Source: Girardinichthys multiradiatus (lineage: Eukaryota > Chordata > Actinopteri > Cyprinodontiformes > Goodeidae). From it: a stretch of 64,000 nt of DNA. Shown here piece by piece: positions 12,236-22,062 of the stretch. The position numbers and the translations under genes are program-made. Location of the stretch: the NCBI RefSeq assembly GCF_021462225.1, contig NC_061816.1, positions 6,792,119 to 6,856,118 on the forward strand, in the 5' to 3' direction. The notes under the pieces were generated by a model. That model was not told where the DNA came from, ran no database searches, and worked only from the letters and a program-made list of their open reading frames with translations. Numbering within the stretch: the stretch's first letter is position 1; each line of letters begins with the position of its first letter.

Positions 12236-12790
12236 TACTATCTTTTAATATCTTTTTTTTTTTCTTAATAAATGAATCTTCTATTTTCTTTTTCTATTCA
12301 TTCATGCACATGCCAACATTTATGGACATTTTATTTCACAAGAAAACAAATCTTCCTTTATAAGCTTATAAATGTCTTCAATATTGAAATTGTAGTCTAT
12401 AGGAAACAAGAAAGCGACGACACACCTAGCATAAAGAGTGGTATTATGCTTTTTGACATGGTTTCACATGCAGTGAGTTGAGCTGTTGTGTGTGCTTGAC
12501 TTTATTCAAGTACTTCAACAATAAAATGCAATCAGAATCAGAGTAAAAAAAGAGTAATATCAGAGCAGCCCAGCAATGAAGACACCTCTCAAGAAGTCAG
12601 CAGTGTTACATCAAGCATTCTCATTGATCAGAAAACGGGGAAATGGAATGCTCCCATTGATTGGAGATGCTCAGGGTCTTATTAAGCAACTGTGACCGTC
12701 CCTAAAGCAAACGTTGGGGACAACTTACCTAACATTTGACTACACCACATTGATTTTTTTTCCCCTTTTCCTTTCTATGGTGGGTTGTGT
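12236..12790. other. Unassigned AT-rich sequence
   Basis: T-rich and A-rich runs occur near 12,250. No gene or classifiable repeat is seen. Confidence 0.4.
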
Positions 12791-13150
12791 TTGCATGTCC
12801 CCCCACGCTGCTCGCCGATAGCTCGGCAGCATCGGAGCAGCTGTAATTTGTGATAGCCGATCAGACGCTCCCTTCGGGTCGATACTGCATCTTGTGGAGG
12901 AAGCCTGGTAATACGGATAAACATTTCACCTTTGTCTAAACAATCGAGTCATATGAAGTCTCCGCAGCACCGCAGGGACGGCGGGTGATGCAGTTGCTTA
13001 ACAGGGCCCTTGTTTTAAATGGTTCTTGTATGGTAAAGATCACAAATCAATGAGGAGTCATCTTTACTGCGAGGGCGCTGTCGACTGAGGTAACTCAGGT
13101 GATGTTTTAATTGTAACACTCGCAAACGGTTTAAACAAGAGCTTCAGGGA
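12791..13150. other. Possible conserved noncoding block
   Basis: A non-repetitive, relatively CpG-containing block, with for example CAGACGCTCCCTTCGGGTCG near 12,862 and a CCTTGTTTT word near 13,007. It is unlike the AT-rich sequence around it and has no open frame. Regulatory function is only inferred from texture. Confidence 0.2.
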
Positions 13151-13811
13151 TATATGAAGCTATCTCAGAGCATGCTGAGAAAATGTCGAACTGAACATAT
13201 TTGTCATTTCCTGACGTATTTTAATAGTAAATTGATTCAGTTTTGAAAATACACAACCTTAGGACTTAGTTGCTGTAATATTTTGTTAGTATTCTGATCC
13301 AGACTAAAGCACACTACAAGAGAAATACAGTAGTTATTCAGATGCAGTTTAAGACACAAAACTCTTTAGGTGTTAAAAATCTAAGTAAAGTTACACACCA
13401 TGTTAAGCATGTAAAAAATATATTGTTTATTCTAAAATATAAAAGTCTAGCCATAAAGATAAGTGCCTATAATCATAAAGATAATTTCCTCATGAATGTG
13501 CTTTTCACTTCATGATGGACATAGTGACAAAAAGGTCACCTTCTGGATCATGGGTCAGGTCCAGCCTAGTTCATTGCTTTCTATAACATGTGGTTGCAGA
13601 GTCCTAGTATTGCTCTTAGTGCATGATTCAGTAGGTTCTCGGTACTTAGCACCTAAACCAAGCTAGTTATGGCCTAAATATTCAGAAATATACAAACAAA
13701 GGCACAGTTTTCAGACGCTGCAAGTCTGACGTCTTTGGTCAATGTAGACCGAACATAAACGCAGCTTAAATTTAGTAGTTTGCGTATATGTTTTGAATCA
13801 TGCATTAATGC
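13151..13811. other. Unassigned AT-rich sequence
   Basis: No gene or repeat is recognised. Scattered CTAAG words near the end lead into the array at 13,812. Confidence 0.4.
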
Positions 13812-14320
13812 AGACTAAACTAAGCAACCTGACAGGTTAACCAAAACTAAGCTGAACTAACCTGAGCCGAGCTAAGAAATCTTATGCTAAGGTAAAGTAT
13901 TAAACTAAACTAAAATTAAGCTAAGATAAACAAAACGCTAATGTAACATAATGCAGGCTAAACTAAGCCAAGCTTCACTAACATAACCTAAGAAGCAAAA
14001 TGCTAAACTATCCTGCTAGAATAAGCTAAGGAAAACAAAACAAGACAGGTAAGGTAAGTTAAGTTAGGCTAAACAAAACTAAGATAAACTAAGAATGTTA
14101 GCTAAGACCAGATAAAAACAACACTTAGGTGTGGTAATGTAGCATGTATCAAACTAAGCTAAGCTAAGAAAAACTAAGATGAACAACCCAAAGTTAAAAT
14201 AATGTAGACTAATCTAAACAACGACGCTAAACTAAACTAAACCATGCCAAGATAGGCTGAACCATTAGCAATTAAAATGAACACAACAAAGATAAACAAA
14301 ACAACACCAGAGTAACACTA
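13812..14320. repeat. Degenerate CTAA/GCTAAACTAA array, left part
   Basis: About 0.5 kb consists of imperfect copies of GCTAA, ACTAAG and CTAAACTAA words, very A-rich on the + strand. There is no constant period. The same word composition resumes at 16,257, directly after L2 copy 2, so the array was continuous before that insertion. Confidence 0.8.
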
Positions 14321-16256
14321 CTGTCAGGAATCTGCGCAGGGACAAAGAAGAAGCTCACAGCAGTGGAGATTGGGCGCGGTACAGGCAGGCCAGGAACAGA
14401 CTTACAAAGGAGATCAAAGCAGCCAAGAGAAGCTACAGTGAGAAGCTGAAGAACAACCTTTCTACTGGTGACACTTCAGCTGTATGGACTGGTCGAGAAA
14501 CCTGACTGCCTATAGGAGCCCCCCCACTCATCCCGAACAGAGTCGTCTCCTGGCCAACCGTCTGAATGGCTTCTACTGCAGACATGACAAGAAGCCATTC
14601 ACACCTCAAATCATCCCCTCCACATCCTATTCAGGAACAAGTTCTTCCCACAAAGCTACCAACCCCCTACCTTCAGATCCTCTGCCTGCACTAAAGATCT
14701 CTGAGGAAGAGGTAAACAGGCTCTTTCAGCGCATGAAAACAAAGAAAGCTGGAGGACTTGATAACATCTCCCCATCATGTCTGAAAGCCTGTGCACATCA
14801 ACTCGCTCCGATCTTCACAAGGATCTTCAACAAGTCACTGGAGAAATGTGAGGTCCCCTCCTGCCTCAAACGATCCACCATCATCCCGGTTCCCAAGAAA
14901 CCCACCATCGTAGGATTAAATGACTACAGGCCTGTAGCCCTGAAGTCTGTGATCATGAAGTCCTTTGAGCGGCTGGTGTTGAAGCACCTGAAAGACATCA
15001 CAGGCCTCCTGCTGGATCCCCTGCAATTTGGTTACCGAGAAAACAGGTCGGCAGATGATGCTGTTAACTTAGGTCTACACTTCATCCTGCAACACCTCGA
15101 CCACCCAGGGACGTATGCCAGGATCCTGTTTGTAGACTTCAACTCGGCCTTCAACACCATCATACCAGACATCCTCCACCAGAAGCTCACCCAGCTCAAC
15201 GTCCCAGCCTCCACCTGTCAGTGGATCAACAGCTTCCTGACGGACTGACAGCAGCAGGTGAGACTGGGGAACATCTTCTCCCGATCCAGATCAATAAGTA
15301 CTGGTGCCCCCCAGGGATGTGTTCTATCCCCACTCCTCTTCTCTCTGTACACAAATGACTGCACCTCGTCGGACTCGTCCGTGAAACTCCTTAAGTTTGC
15401 AGACGACACCACTGTCATTGGTCTGATCCAGGACGGTGATGAGTCTGCATACAGACAGCAGGTGGATCTGCTGATACACTGGTGTTGTCAGAACTATCTT
15501 GAACTCAACCCACTCAAGACTGTGGAAATGGTGGTGGACATTTGGAGAACACCACCCCCATACACCCCCCTCACCATCCTCAACAACACTGTATTGGCCG
15601 TGGACCACTTCAGGTTCTTAGGAACCACCATCTCTGAGGACCTGAGATGGTCTTCACACATAGACACTGTTCGAAAGAAGGCCCTGCAGAGACTGTACTT
15701 CCTGAGGCAACTCAAGAAGTTCAACCTTCTACAGGAGCTGCTGGTCATCTTCTACACTGCCATCATTCAATCGGTCCTCTCTTCATCCATCTCAGTGTGG
15801 TTTGGCTCATCCACAAAACAGGACAGGTCCAGACTGCAACGAATAATCAGGAATACAGAGAGAATAATCAGGGCTGACCTTCCCTCCATCCAAGACGTAT
15901 ACAGGTCTAGGGTCAAGAAAAGAGCTGCTAAAATCTCTGCAGACCCCACACACCCTGCACATAAACTGTTTAGAGTTTTACCTTCAGGCCGCCGCTACAG
16001 AGCACTGTTTACTAAAACCAGCCGCCACAGAGACAGTTTCTTCCCCCAGGCTGTTTCTCTGTTGAACATTCAATAGAGTACAAAACAACAGCATACAGAT
16101 GTTGCAAATGCACCTTTTTATTATATATGTGTATATTGTACATTGTAAATATGTATATTCTGTAATACAAAAACAAAACCAAAGAGCAAAGTGTACCGGA
16201 GTCAAATTCCTTGTTTGTATGTACGAACTTGGCAATAAAGCTGATTCTGATTCTGA
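14321..16256 (+). mobile_element. L2-type LINE, 5'-truncated copy 2
   Basis: A 1.9-kb LINE copy sits inside the CTAA array, with array sequence on both sides. It starts in the linker upstream of the reverse transcriptase, so it too is 5'-truncated, and runs to a 3' UTR with GGCAATAAAGCTG (about 16,232) and a GATTCTGATTCTGA tail. It shares nearly its whole length with copy 1. No clear target-site duplication is visible. The repetitive target makes the exact left junction ambiguous by a few bases. Confidence 0.88.
14326..16076 (+). pseudogene. L2-type LINE reverse transcriptase, broken (copy 2)
   Basis: From about 14,338 the reading frame gives RDKEEAHSSGDWARYRQARN, the basic linker before the polymerase. 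A one-base frame change near 14,490 moves the reading into the frame that starts at 14,484, which continues through YRPVALKSV (about 14,927), [13 protein letters not shown] and the motif A block FVDFNSAFNTI (about 15,128). A TGA at 15,246-15,248 interrupts the segment TDRQQQ, where copy 1 has CGA. After it the same frame continues with motif B STGAPQGCVLSPLLFSLYTND (about 15,300), FADD at 15,396-15,407, and ends at 16,076. Only these two defects separate it from an open frame in the part that is present. The endonuclease half is absent. Confidence 0.87.
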
Positions 16257-16325
16257 TCTAAATTAATCAAAGCAAAGGAAAAATAAACAAAGCTAAGCTA
16301 AACAAAAGAAAGCTAATGTGAGCCA
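16257..16325. repeat. CTAA/GCTAA array, right part
   Basis: A-rich sequence with GCTAAGCTAAAC and AAAGCTAATG words continues the array interrupted by L2 copy 2. It is short and fades into unassigned DNA. Confidence 0.6.
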
Positions 16326-16539
16326 AAACTTTGTCCTGAAATTTCAGCATTTTTCAGGTTTTGTTTCAGCAACAAATAAATGTAACATTCTGTTGTTGGT
16401 CCTTTACTTTAGGTTTTATAGATAATAGATGTTTCACATTCACTTTGTTTGTTCTAAAATCATCTCCATAAACTCTTTTGAATTTTTATTAATTTAACTG
16501 AATCAATAGAGATTGTGTCTTTGGCTGATGATTATGTGT

Positions 16540-16709
16540 CATAAGGTCCAGTATAAAAATGGCTATTTGCTTTTTACCTAAATACCTGACATCGTCCCTT
16601 AAAAACTGTGTTTGTATTTACTTAGGTTGTCTTTATCAGGTATTAAAATTTGTTTGATGACCTCAAACATTTTGTGCAACAGAAACAAAAACTTGTATTC
16701 ACACCACTG
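16540..16709 (+). mobile_element. Tc1/mariner family C, 3' terminal fragment
   Basis: The segment includes GTTTGATGACCTCAAACATT and ends in TTCACACCACTG, which I recognise as the right terminal inverted-repeat region of Tc1 family C. It mirrors the left end seen at 11,640-11,800. No coding sequence remains. Confidence 0.65.
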
Positions 16710-17189
16710 CACATCCTAGAAATTAAGGTTTTCGCCTATGGTATCAGGTGTATAACACACCTAATTGGAGTCATAGTTTTAAATTATCCATTCACATAAT
16801 GAACTGTTTGAAAAGAACCAAGTTTGAGGGCCTTTCCTTGAAATCTTCTTGATAAATAAACACAGGAACCATGGAGAAACATGGATTTTGCAGACAGAAA
16901 ATAAAAAAAAAAAGAGAGAAAAATGGTGGTAACAAGTTCTAACAATAAACCCAATGATCCACCTTCTGTTTCATGGCGTGGAAGATCAAATCAAAGTAAA
17001 AACTAGTGTTGCTGAATGAAAATACAGTTTAATCATATAAATAAACCTAACCAGAATCATCACTTAAAAAACATTTGACAGCAATGAAAAAGAAAGCCTC
17101 TGCCAGCTTTAAATTTATCAGGAAGCCCTCTCAGTGATAAACAATCTGAAATTAATACATTCTAGTGATTGACTTACATAAATTTGGGA
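16710..17189. other. Unassigned AT-rich sequence
   Basis: No gene or repeat is recognised. Confidence 0.4.
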
Positions 17190-17226
17190 AAGGCGCTGGT
17201 GGCCCAGGGGGTTAAGCGCGCATGCT
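17190..17226 (+). mobile_element. tRNA-derived SINE head, short fragment
   Basis: GGCGCTGGTGGCCCAGGG followed by GTTAAGCGCGCATG looks like the A-box end of a teleost tRNA-derived SINE. The B-box half that should follow is missing, so only about 37 bases can be assigned. Confidence 0.4.
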
Positions 17227-18484
17227 ATATATAATCATTTTTACTTCCCTTTTATCCAACACATGTTCACCATTAGCTTGGAGCGACTATTTACAGCCAT
17301 CCATTCCTGTTGTGGGGAAACTAACTACAGATGAACTCAGAGTGGAGAAATCAACGGTGTCCTCCAGATAACATGTTAAAAGCTAAGTTAATGTCATGCA
17401 GTAAACCCTCAGAAGCTAAACACAGATTATGTGGAGAAAAGTGAAACTTGCACAACCAATGGTCGCTGCTATTCTGCGAGGAAGTTGTTGATGCATCTGT
17501 TTATCACAGTAATAATTACAACTTCTAAAAAAATGCTGCCTGAATTCTAATGTTTCAAATTACAGTGTTTGTGGTGAAAGGTGGCGGACTGGGCTCACCA
17601 CAGAGCGCTTTTAAATCTCTCCACAGGGTGCTGGTTTGTTAGGTCTCCAAACTCCTGCTCTCACATTTCTCCTTTTGTTAATCACATAAATGGATTTTTA
17701 CATTTTAGTTTTAAATCCCTGGAGTTGAGAAACTGCAAGTAAAAAAAAAAATTATCATTTTCACTAAATAACTGTTTCTGCTTAATTCTAAAGCAGGAGA
17801 GATGATGACACTTCCTGATCAACCTCAAACAGCTGATAAAAGGCACGTTTTGTCTGCATATCTCATGTGTTTTAAGCTGAAAAGGTTAAATACCTGGATG
17901 ATTGTACCACCTGTATCAAACTGGATCATTAAGAAGTCTCTCCACAAACGTGCCCTCGGGGATGATCAAAGGTCAGCCCAAAGGCTGTGTTTGATGTCCG
18001 GCTCGCGGCCCGTTAAGGTCCGCGGCCACAAGTGATTTGCAAAAAAGCGGCTGACTTAAAGGGCAAAAGAACGCCACAAATTCATTTAATTTCCATTTTC
18101 ACCAGAGCAAACGGCGAAGACGACGCATCGCCAATTAGCAGCAGGGAAGGACGCTGGTCCTGCTTCTGTTGCTTCTCACAGAGTCCACGTTTGCCTCTTG
18201 AGTTATCACTATGGAAAGAAAATTAGGATTCTCTATAGAAGTGCATAAGTATGCATTAATTTACAACCTAATGCAATGTAAAATGAGATATCAAGTACAT
18301 GGGTAGACACTGAAAATAATCCTGCTTGAACAAACATCACTGGAACAATTATGAAAATGGCAAAAACATCTTATCTCTAATATGTCAAACTTGAATTTAA
18401 ATATTCAGATCCCAAAAAGATAATGAGTCACACGTCAAATTCTGACATCCGAAAGGAGTGTAGAACAGGGATTCAACATGATCT
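17227..18484. other. Unassigned; CpG-containing block near 17,940-18,150
   Basis: No gene is supported. The part from about 17,940 to 18,150 is non-repetitive and unusually CpG-rich for the area. It contains ATGATCAAAGGTCAG (near 17,960), a possible nuclear-receptor half site. It may be conserved regulatory DNA, which cannot be tested here. Confidence 0.3.
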
Positions 18485-19100
18485 ACCTTATTTTTTCCAC
18501 TAGACATTTGGGAAAGGTTAGTTGTCCCCTGTCCTGCCACTTGTAAATGTCCTAATTTGGATTTACACCATTCTGGATTTTAAGGAAACATTCTCTCTCC
18601 TAGACAAAGCTACCGAAGGATCTTCTGCTGCCACTAACTCTAGCTTTAAAGTTCTCCTGGACCACTTGGTCTATTTTCTGTGGTCTGGGTATCTGTGCTG
18701 TCTCCTGAAATCTCGAGACAGCAGATGACCCACCAACACTGAGCCAGGTTATGCTGGACGTTTTTTTGTTTTTTTTTCTTGTTAAAAGGGAGTTTTTCCT
18801 CTCCACTGTCGCCACATGCTTGCTTAATATGAGGGATTGCTGCAAATTCGACAACTAAGTGCAATCAGATGGGCTTCCACAGATAGAAAACGTTTACCAA
18901 TTGACATTATTAACTGAATTTGACTGCATTACATTATAAATACAGTTAAATTGCTATGTATGTAGTTGAATTGGCCAATATGATTGGACAGATCAGATTC
19001 TATACTTTTGTGCATAAACTGGACCTATTTGTTTAGTGAAGGGCCTTGGGATGACATTAGTTAATGGCAACTATATAAATAAATAGTATTGAACTTGATG
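18485..19100 (+). mobile_element. LINE 3'-UTR family D, copy 1
   Basis: A familiar teleost interspersed repeat. The landmark GTTAAAAGGGAGTTTTTCCT (near 18,782) is followed by CCACTGTCGCCACATGCTTGC, then GGGCCTTGGGATGACATT and a terminal AACTATATAAATAAAT (near 19,070). In related copies from other fish this last motif is the 3' end of an interspersed non-LTR retrotransposon, usually followed by TTGAA-type repeats. No reverse transcriptase is present, so the clade cannot be read from this copy. Related pieces occur at 31,440 and 36,990. Confidence 0.6.
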
Positions 19101-19319
19101 TAAATCTGACCATTTGTTGTATAAAATATTAGGTTTGCCAAAATTAAGCATCTTTTTCAAAGTATTAGTCTAGTAATATGAACAAATACAGAATGAATCA
19201 TTGCAACATTCAGTACCAAATATTCATTGCAAAAATATGTAGTGTTAAACTGATTTTATTTGGGAGAATGATCGAATGTGTTCAAATACGTTTAATGAAC
19301 ATAATAAATATTGGAAGAC

Positions 19320-19880
19320 GGTTTTGGTTAAGGTGAAATGTGGCCACATCTGTGAAGCTCTGGTTTTACTTCTCTTCTGCCTTTAGCTCATTGACTGTAT
19401 GATCGCATGTTCCTACTAAGTGGTTGGTTTCTCCTGAGAGCGTTTGTTCTGAGTATGGGAACGAACCTTAGATTGAAGTTTCTGTCTAAGAAAGAAAGCG
19501 GACCCAACCCGGGATCCAGAACCTGGCCAGTCTTTGCAGCTTGTGATGAGATTCTCCCACCTGAGTGGTGAATTCCTGCAGCTCCTCCAAGGTTACCATG
19601 AACCTCTTTGCTGCTTTTCTGATTAATGCTCTCCTTGCCCAGCTTGTCAGTTTAGGTAGGTCCATGTCTTAGTAGGTCTGCAGTTGGTCCATAACCCTGC
19701 TTTAAACTTCTCCACAACCTTTTTCCTGACCTGTCTGCTGCGTTCCTTGGTCTTCATGATGCTGTTTTTTTCTGTAATATACTCTAGCAAACTTATGAGA
19801 ACTTCACAGAACATTATTTAGGGATTTCAAAGTAAACTGGGCTGAATGCAAATGCACAAAACACCTATTTGTAAAATTCA
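19320..19880 (-). mobile_element. Tc1/mariner family A, 5' half
   Basis: On the minus strand, starting near 19,760, the sequence translates as MKTKERSRQVRKKVVEKFKAGLW. This is the beginning of a Tc1 transposase, whose N-terminal helix-turn-helix domain recognises the transposon ends. Upstream on that strand (19,780-19,880) is the family A terminal region, including the GGGCTGAATGCAAATGCACA phrase reversed. Later codons are interrupted by stops and a deletion, and the catalytic domain is missing. Confidence 0.7.
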
Positions 19881-20939
19881 TGTTTGTTGTAAATATCTAA
19901 AACAAAATCACTTATGGCAAATATGCAAAGAAAAGCTCCAGGTGTAACAGTTGATGATTTAAATCCATCATTTATGGTGTTTAAACTAACAAAAAAAACC
20001 TTAAGTGTGCATTTATAAACTCCACCGGAGATACTTCACAGCACCTGTTCCAGGCGGCGAGCAGATGCCGCCATATTGGTTTGGTGCACTTGAGTTGCTC
20101 TGATGTGGCGAAGGTACTGCGAGGATGAACAGTTAAACACATTGATTCAAGTCCAGCCAAGCGCGCTGCCACACAGCTGTGCTGCTGCAGCTCCAGCTTA
20201 TGGCTCCGTAATCATACTTCAATTATGAAGAGAAACAATTTAGGGGATGGAAACCGTTTTAAATTGGAAGTGTCCTGTTCAGGAATCAGGAATCAGTTTG
20301 AAGACGAAGCTTCTGGTGGTGTTTCAGTGGTGTGTTTTCATTATGTGTCTCTATTTGGTCAGGTATTAATGAGGTTTAGGTATAAAGTTCCTGTAAAAGG
20401 TAATATAGTACCAGACAAGAGTCCTACAAAGTACACCAAACATTCGCCAAAGAAAAATATTTTGTTTTGAATTGATTTTACACTTTATTCATATTCTTTT
20501 TCATATTTTTGCACCGGTTTGGCCCCACGTATCCATGCACAATGCACATAACACAACAATGGCCATAAATGAGACTGTCTTTGCGTCGTAGACCTAAGGT
20601 GAATAGGAAGATCTCGACTCCTGATACAGTGCAGCAGGGCCACATAAATCAAGCCCTCCTACAGATTCCCATTCACATATCGCTCCGTCTGGCTGCTCGC
20701 TACAAGCTGTAATTACACACCAGCTAGCTGCTGTACGGCACTGAGGAATGAGCTACAACATAATGCACAATAAAGCCAGTCATAAAAAAACGGTGTAAAA
20801 TAACTGGATCAACACTACATTTTATGCTCTTGGAGTAAACCAACACTTAAATGTGCAAAGGTGAGGAGTGGGAACACAGAAAGCAGGGTTTCCAGAGATC
20901 TCACGATCTTATCACTGCTGCAGGAAGTAAAAAGAAAAT
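19881..20939. other. Unassigned; possible conserved block near 20,560-20,800
   Basis: No gene is recognised. The interval around 20,560-20,800 is non-repetitive, with phrases such as CTGTAATTACACACCAGCTA (near 20,708), and could be noncoding regulatory sequence. The rest is AT-rich. Confidence 0.3.
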
Positions 20940-21260
20940 ATTTTGGAGTATTTGACCTATAAACATCCGAACAATAGGATCGGAGTGTAAATCAATGGAG
21001 AATAGAAAACCACAGTTTATTGTGTCTCTGGCTGTATATTTAGGGTTGTTGACCTGCTGGAAGGAGAATCTCCACCCCAGTCTCAAGTCTTCTGCTGCCT
21101 CTAACAGGTTTTCTTCCAGGACTGCCCTGTATTTAGCTCCATCCATCATCCATGATCAGCTACCCTGCCCATGTTGAAGCATTCCCACTGCATGATGCTG
21201 CTACCACCATATTTAATGGTGGGGTTGGTGTGTTTAGGCTTAAAATTATTGAACAGGACT
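20940..21260 (-). mobile_element. Tc1/mariner family A, catalytic-region fragment
   Basis: The minus strand encodes MMDGAKYRAVLEENLLEAAE and then FSFQQVNNPKYTARDTI, the segment around the second catalytic aspartate of a Tc1 DDE transposase. In functional relatives the motif is QQDND. Here the aspartate codon reads GTC (valine) at 21,051-21,053, so this copy would be catalytically dead even if the frame were whole. The upstream part near 21,190-21,215 matches the GGSIMLWG block. The C-terminus is absent. Confidence 0.75.
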
Positions 21261-21502
21261 GCATTTCATGTTCTCGGGGTAAAATAAATAAAAATAAAAA
21301 ACATTTGAGAAACTGATAATGTCAGACAGAAAGAAACTGTTGAGAGTTATTGCTGCCAAAGGTGGTTCCTAAAACTGTTGGATCATGAGATCTGCTTAGC
21401 TTTTCACTCTTCTTTCCATTTTGGCTTTAACAAATGATGTCAGTGGTGAGTCTATTGTGCACTTTTGTACATTCAACCTGGAAAGACCCGATAGAACAAG
21501 TA

Positions 21503-22062
21503 CAGCTCAAATAAATTAGAATATCGTGAAAAAGTTCAATATTTCTTTATGTTTCAGTTTCAGGTACCAAAAGCTGGTCCAATGACCATGGTGTTACTGA
21601 GCTTGACTGGTTAGCAAAATGGACTGACCAGAACCTCATAGAGAATCTATAGAGGACTGACAAGAGGAAGATGAGAGACCAGAACCAACAATGCAGATGA
21701 CCCAAAGGCAGCTATCAAAGTAACCTGGTTTTCCAGAACATCTCAGGAGAACCACAGGCCGATCTCCTCCATGCCACGCCGCATTGATGCAGTAATTCAT
21801 GCAAAAGGAGCCCCAACTAAGTACTGAGTTTATAGAAATGAACTGTATTTTCAGACGCCTGACATTTCTGTTTAAAATATAATTTTCTTTATTGATCTCA
21901 TGTGGTATTCAAATTTTCTTAGACAATACATTTATGGTTATCATTCTCTGTGAGTCAGAATCATCAACATGAAAAGAAATAAATGCTTGAAATATTTCAC
22001 TCTATCTGCAATGAATTAAATGCGTTTTACTTTCTGAAATGAGTGACAAAAAATTCTCTATT
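21503..22062 (+). mobile_element. Tc1/mariner family B, internally deleted copy
   Basis: It begins with the terminal inverted repeat CTCAAATAAATTAGAATATC (about 21,509) and after about 60 bases jumps to the transposase C-terminus, which is read in broken frames up to HAKGAPTKY and a stop at about 21,826. The 3' UTR (about 21,830-22,060) matches that of the copy at 31,880-32,455. Most of the transposase gene is deleted, so the element is non-autonomous. Confidence 0.7.
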
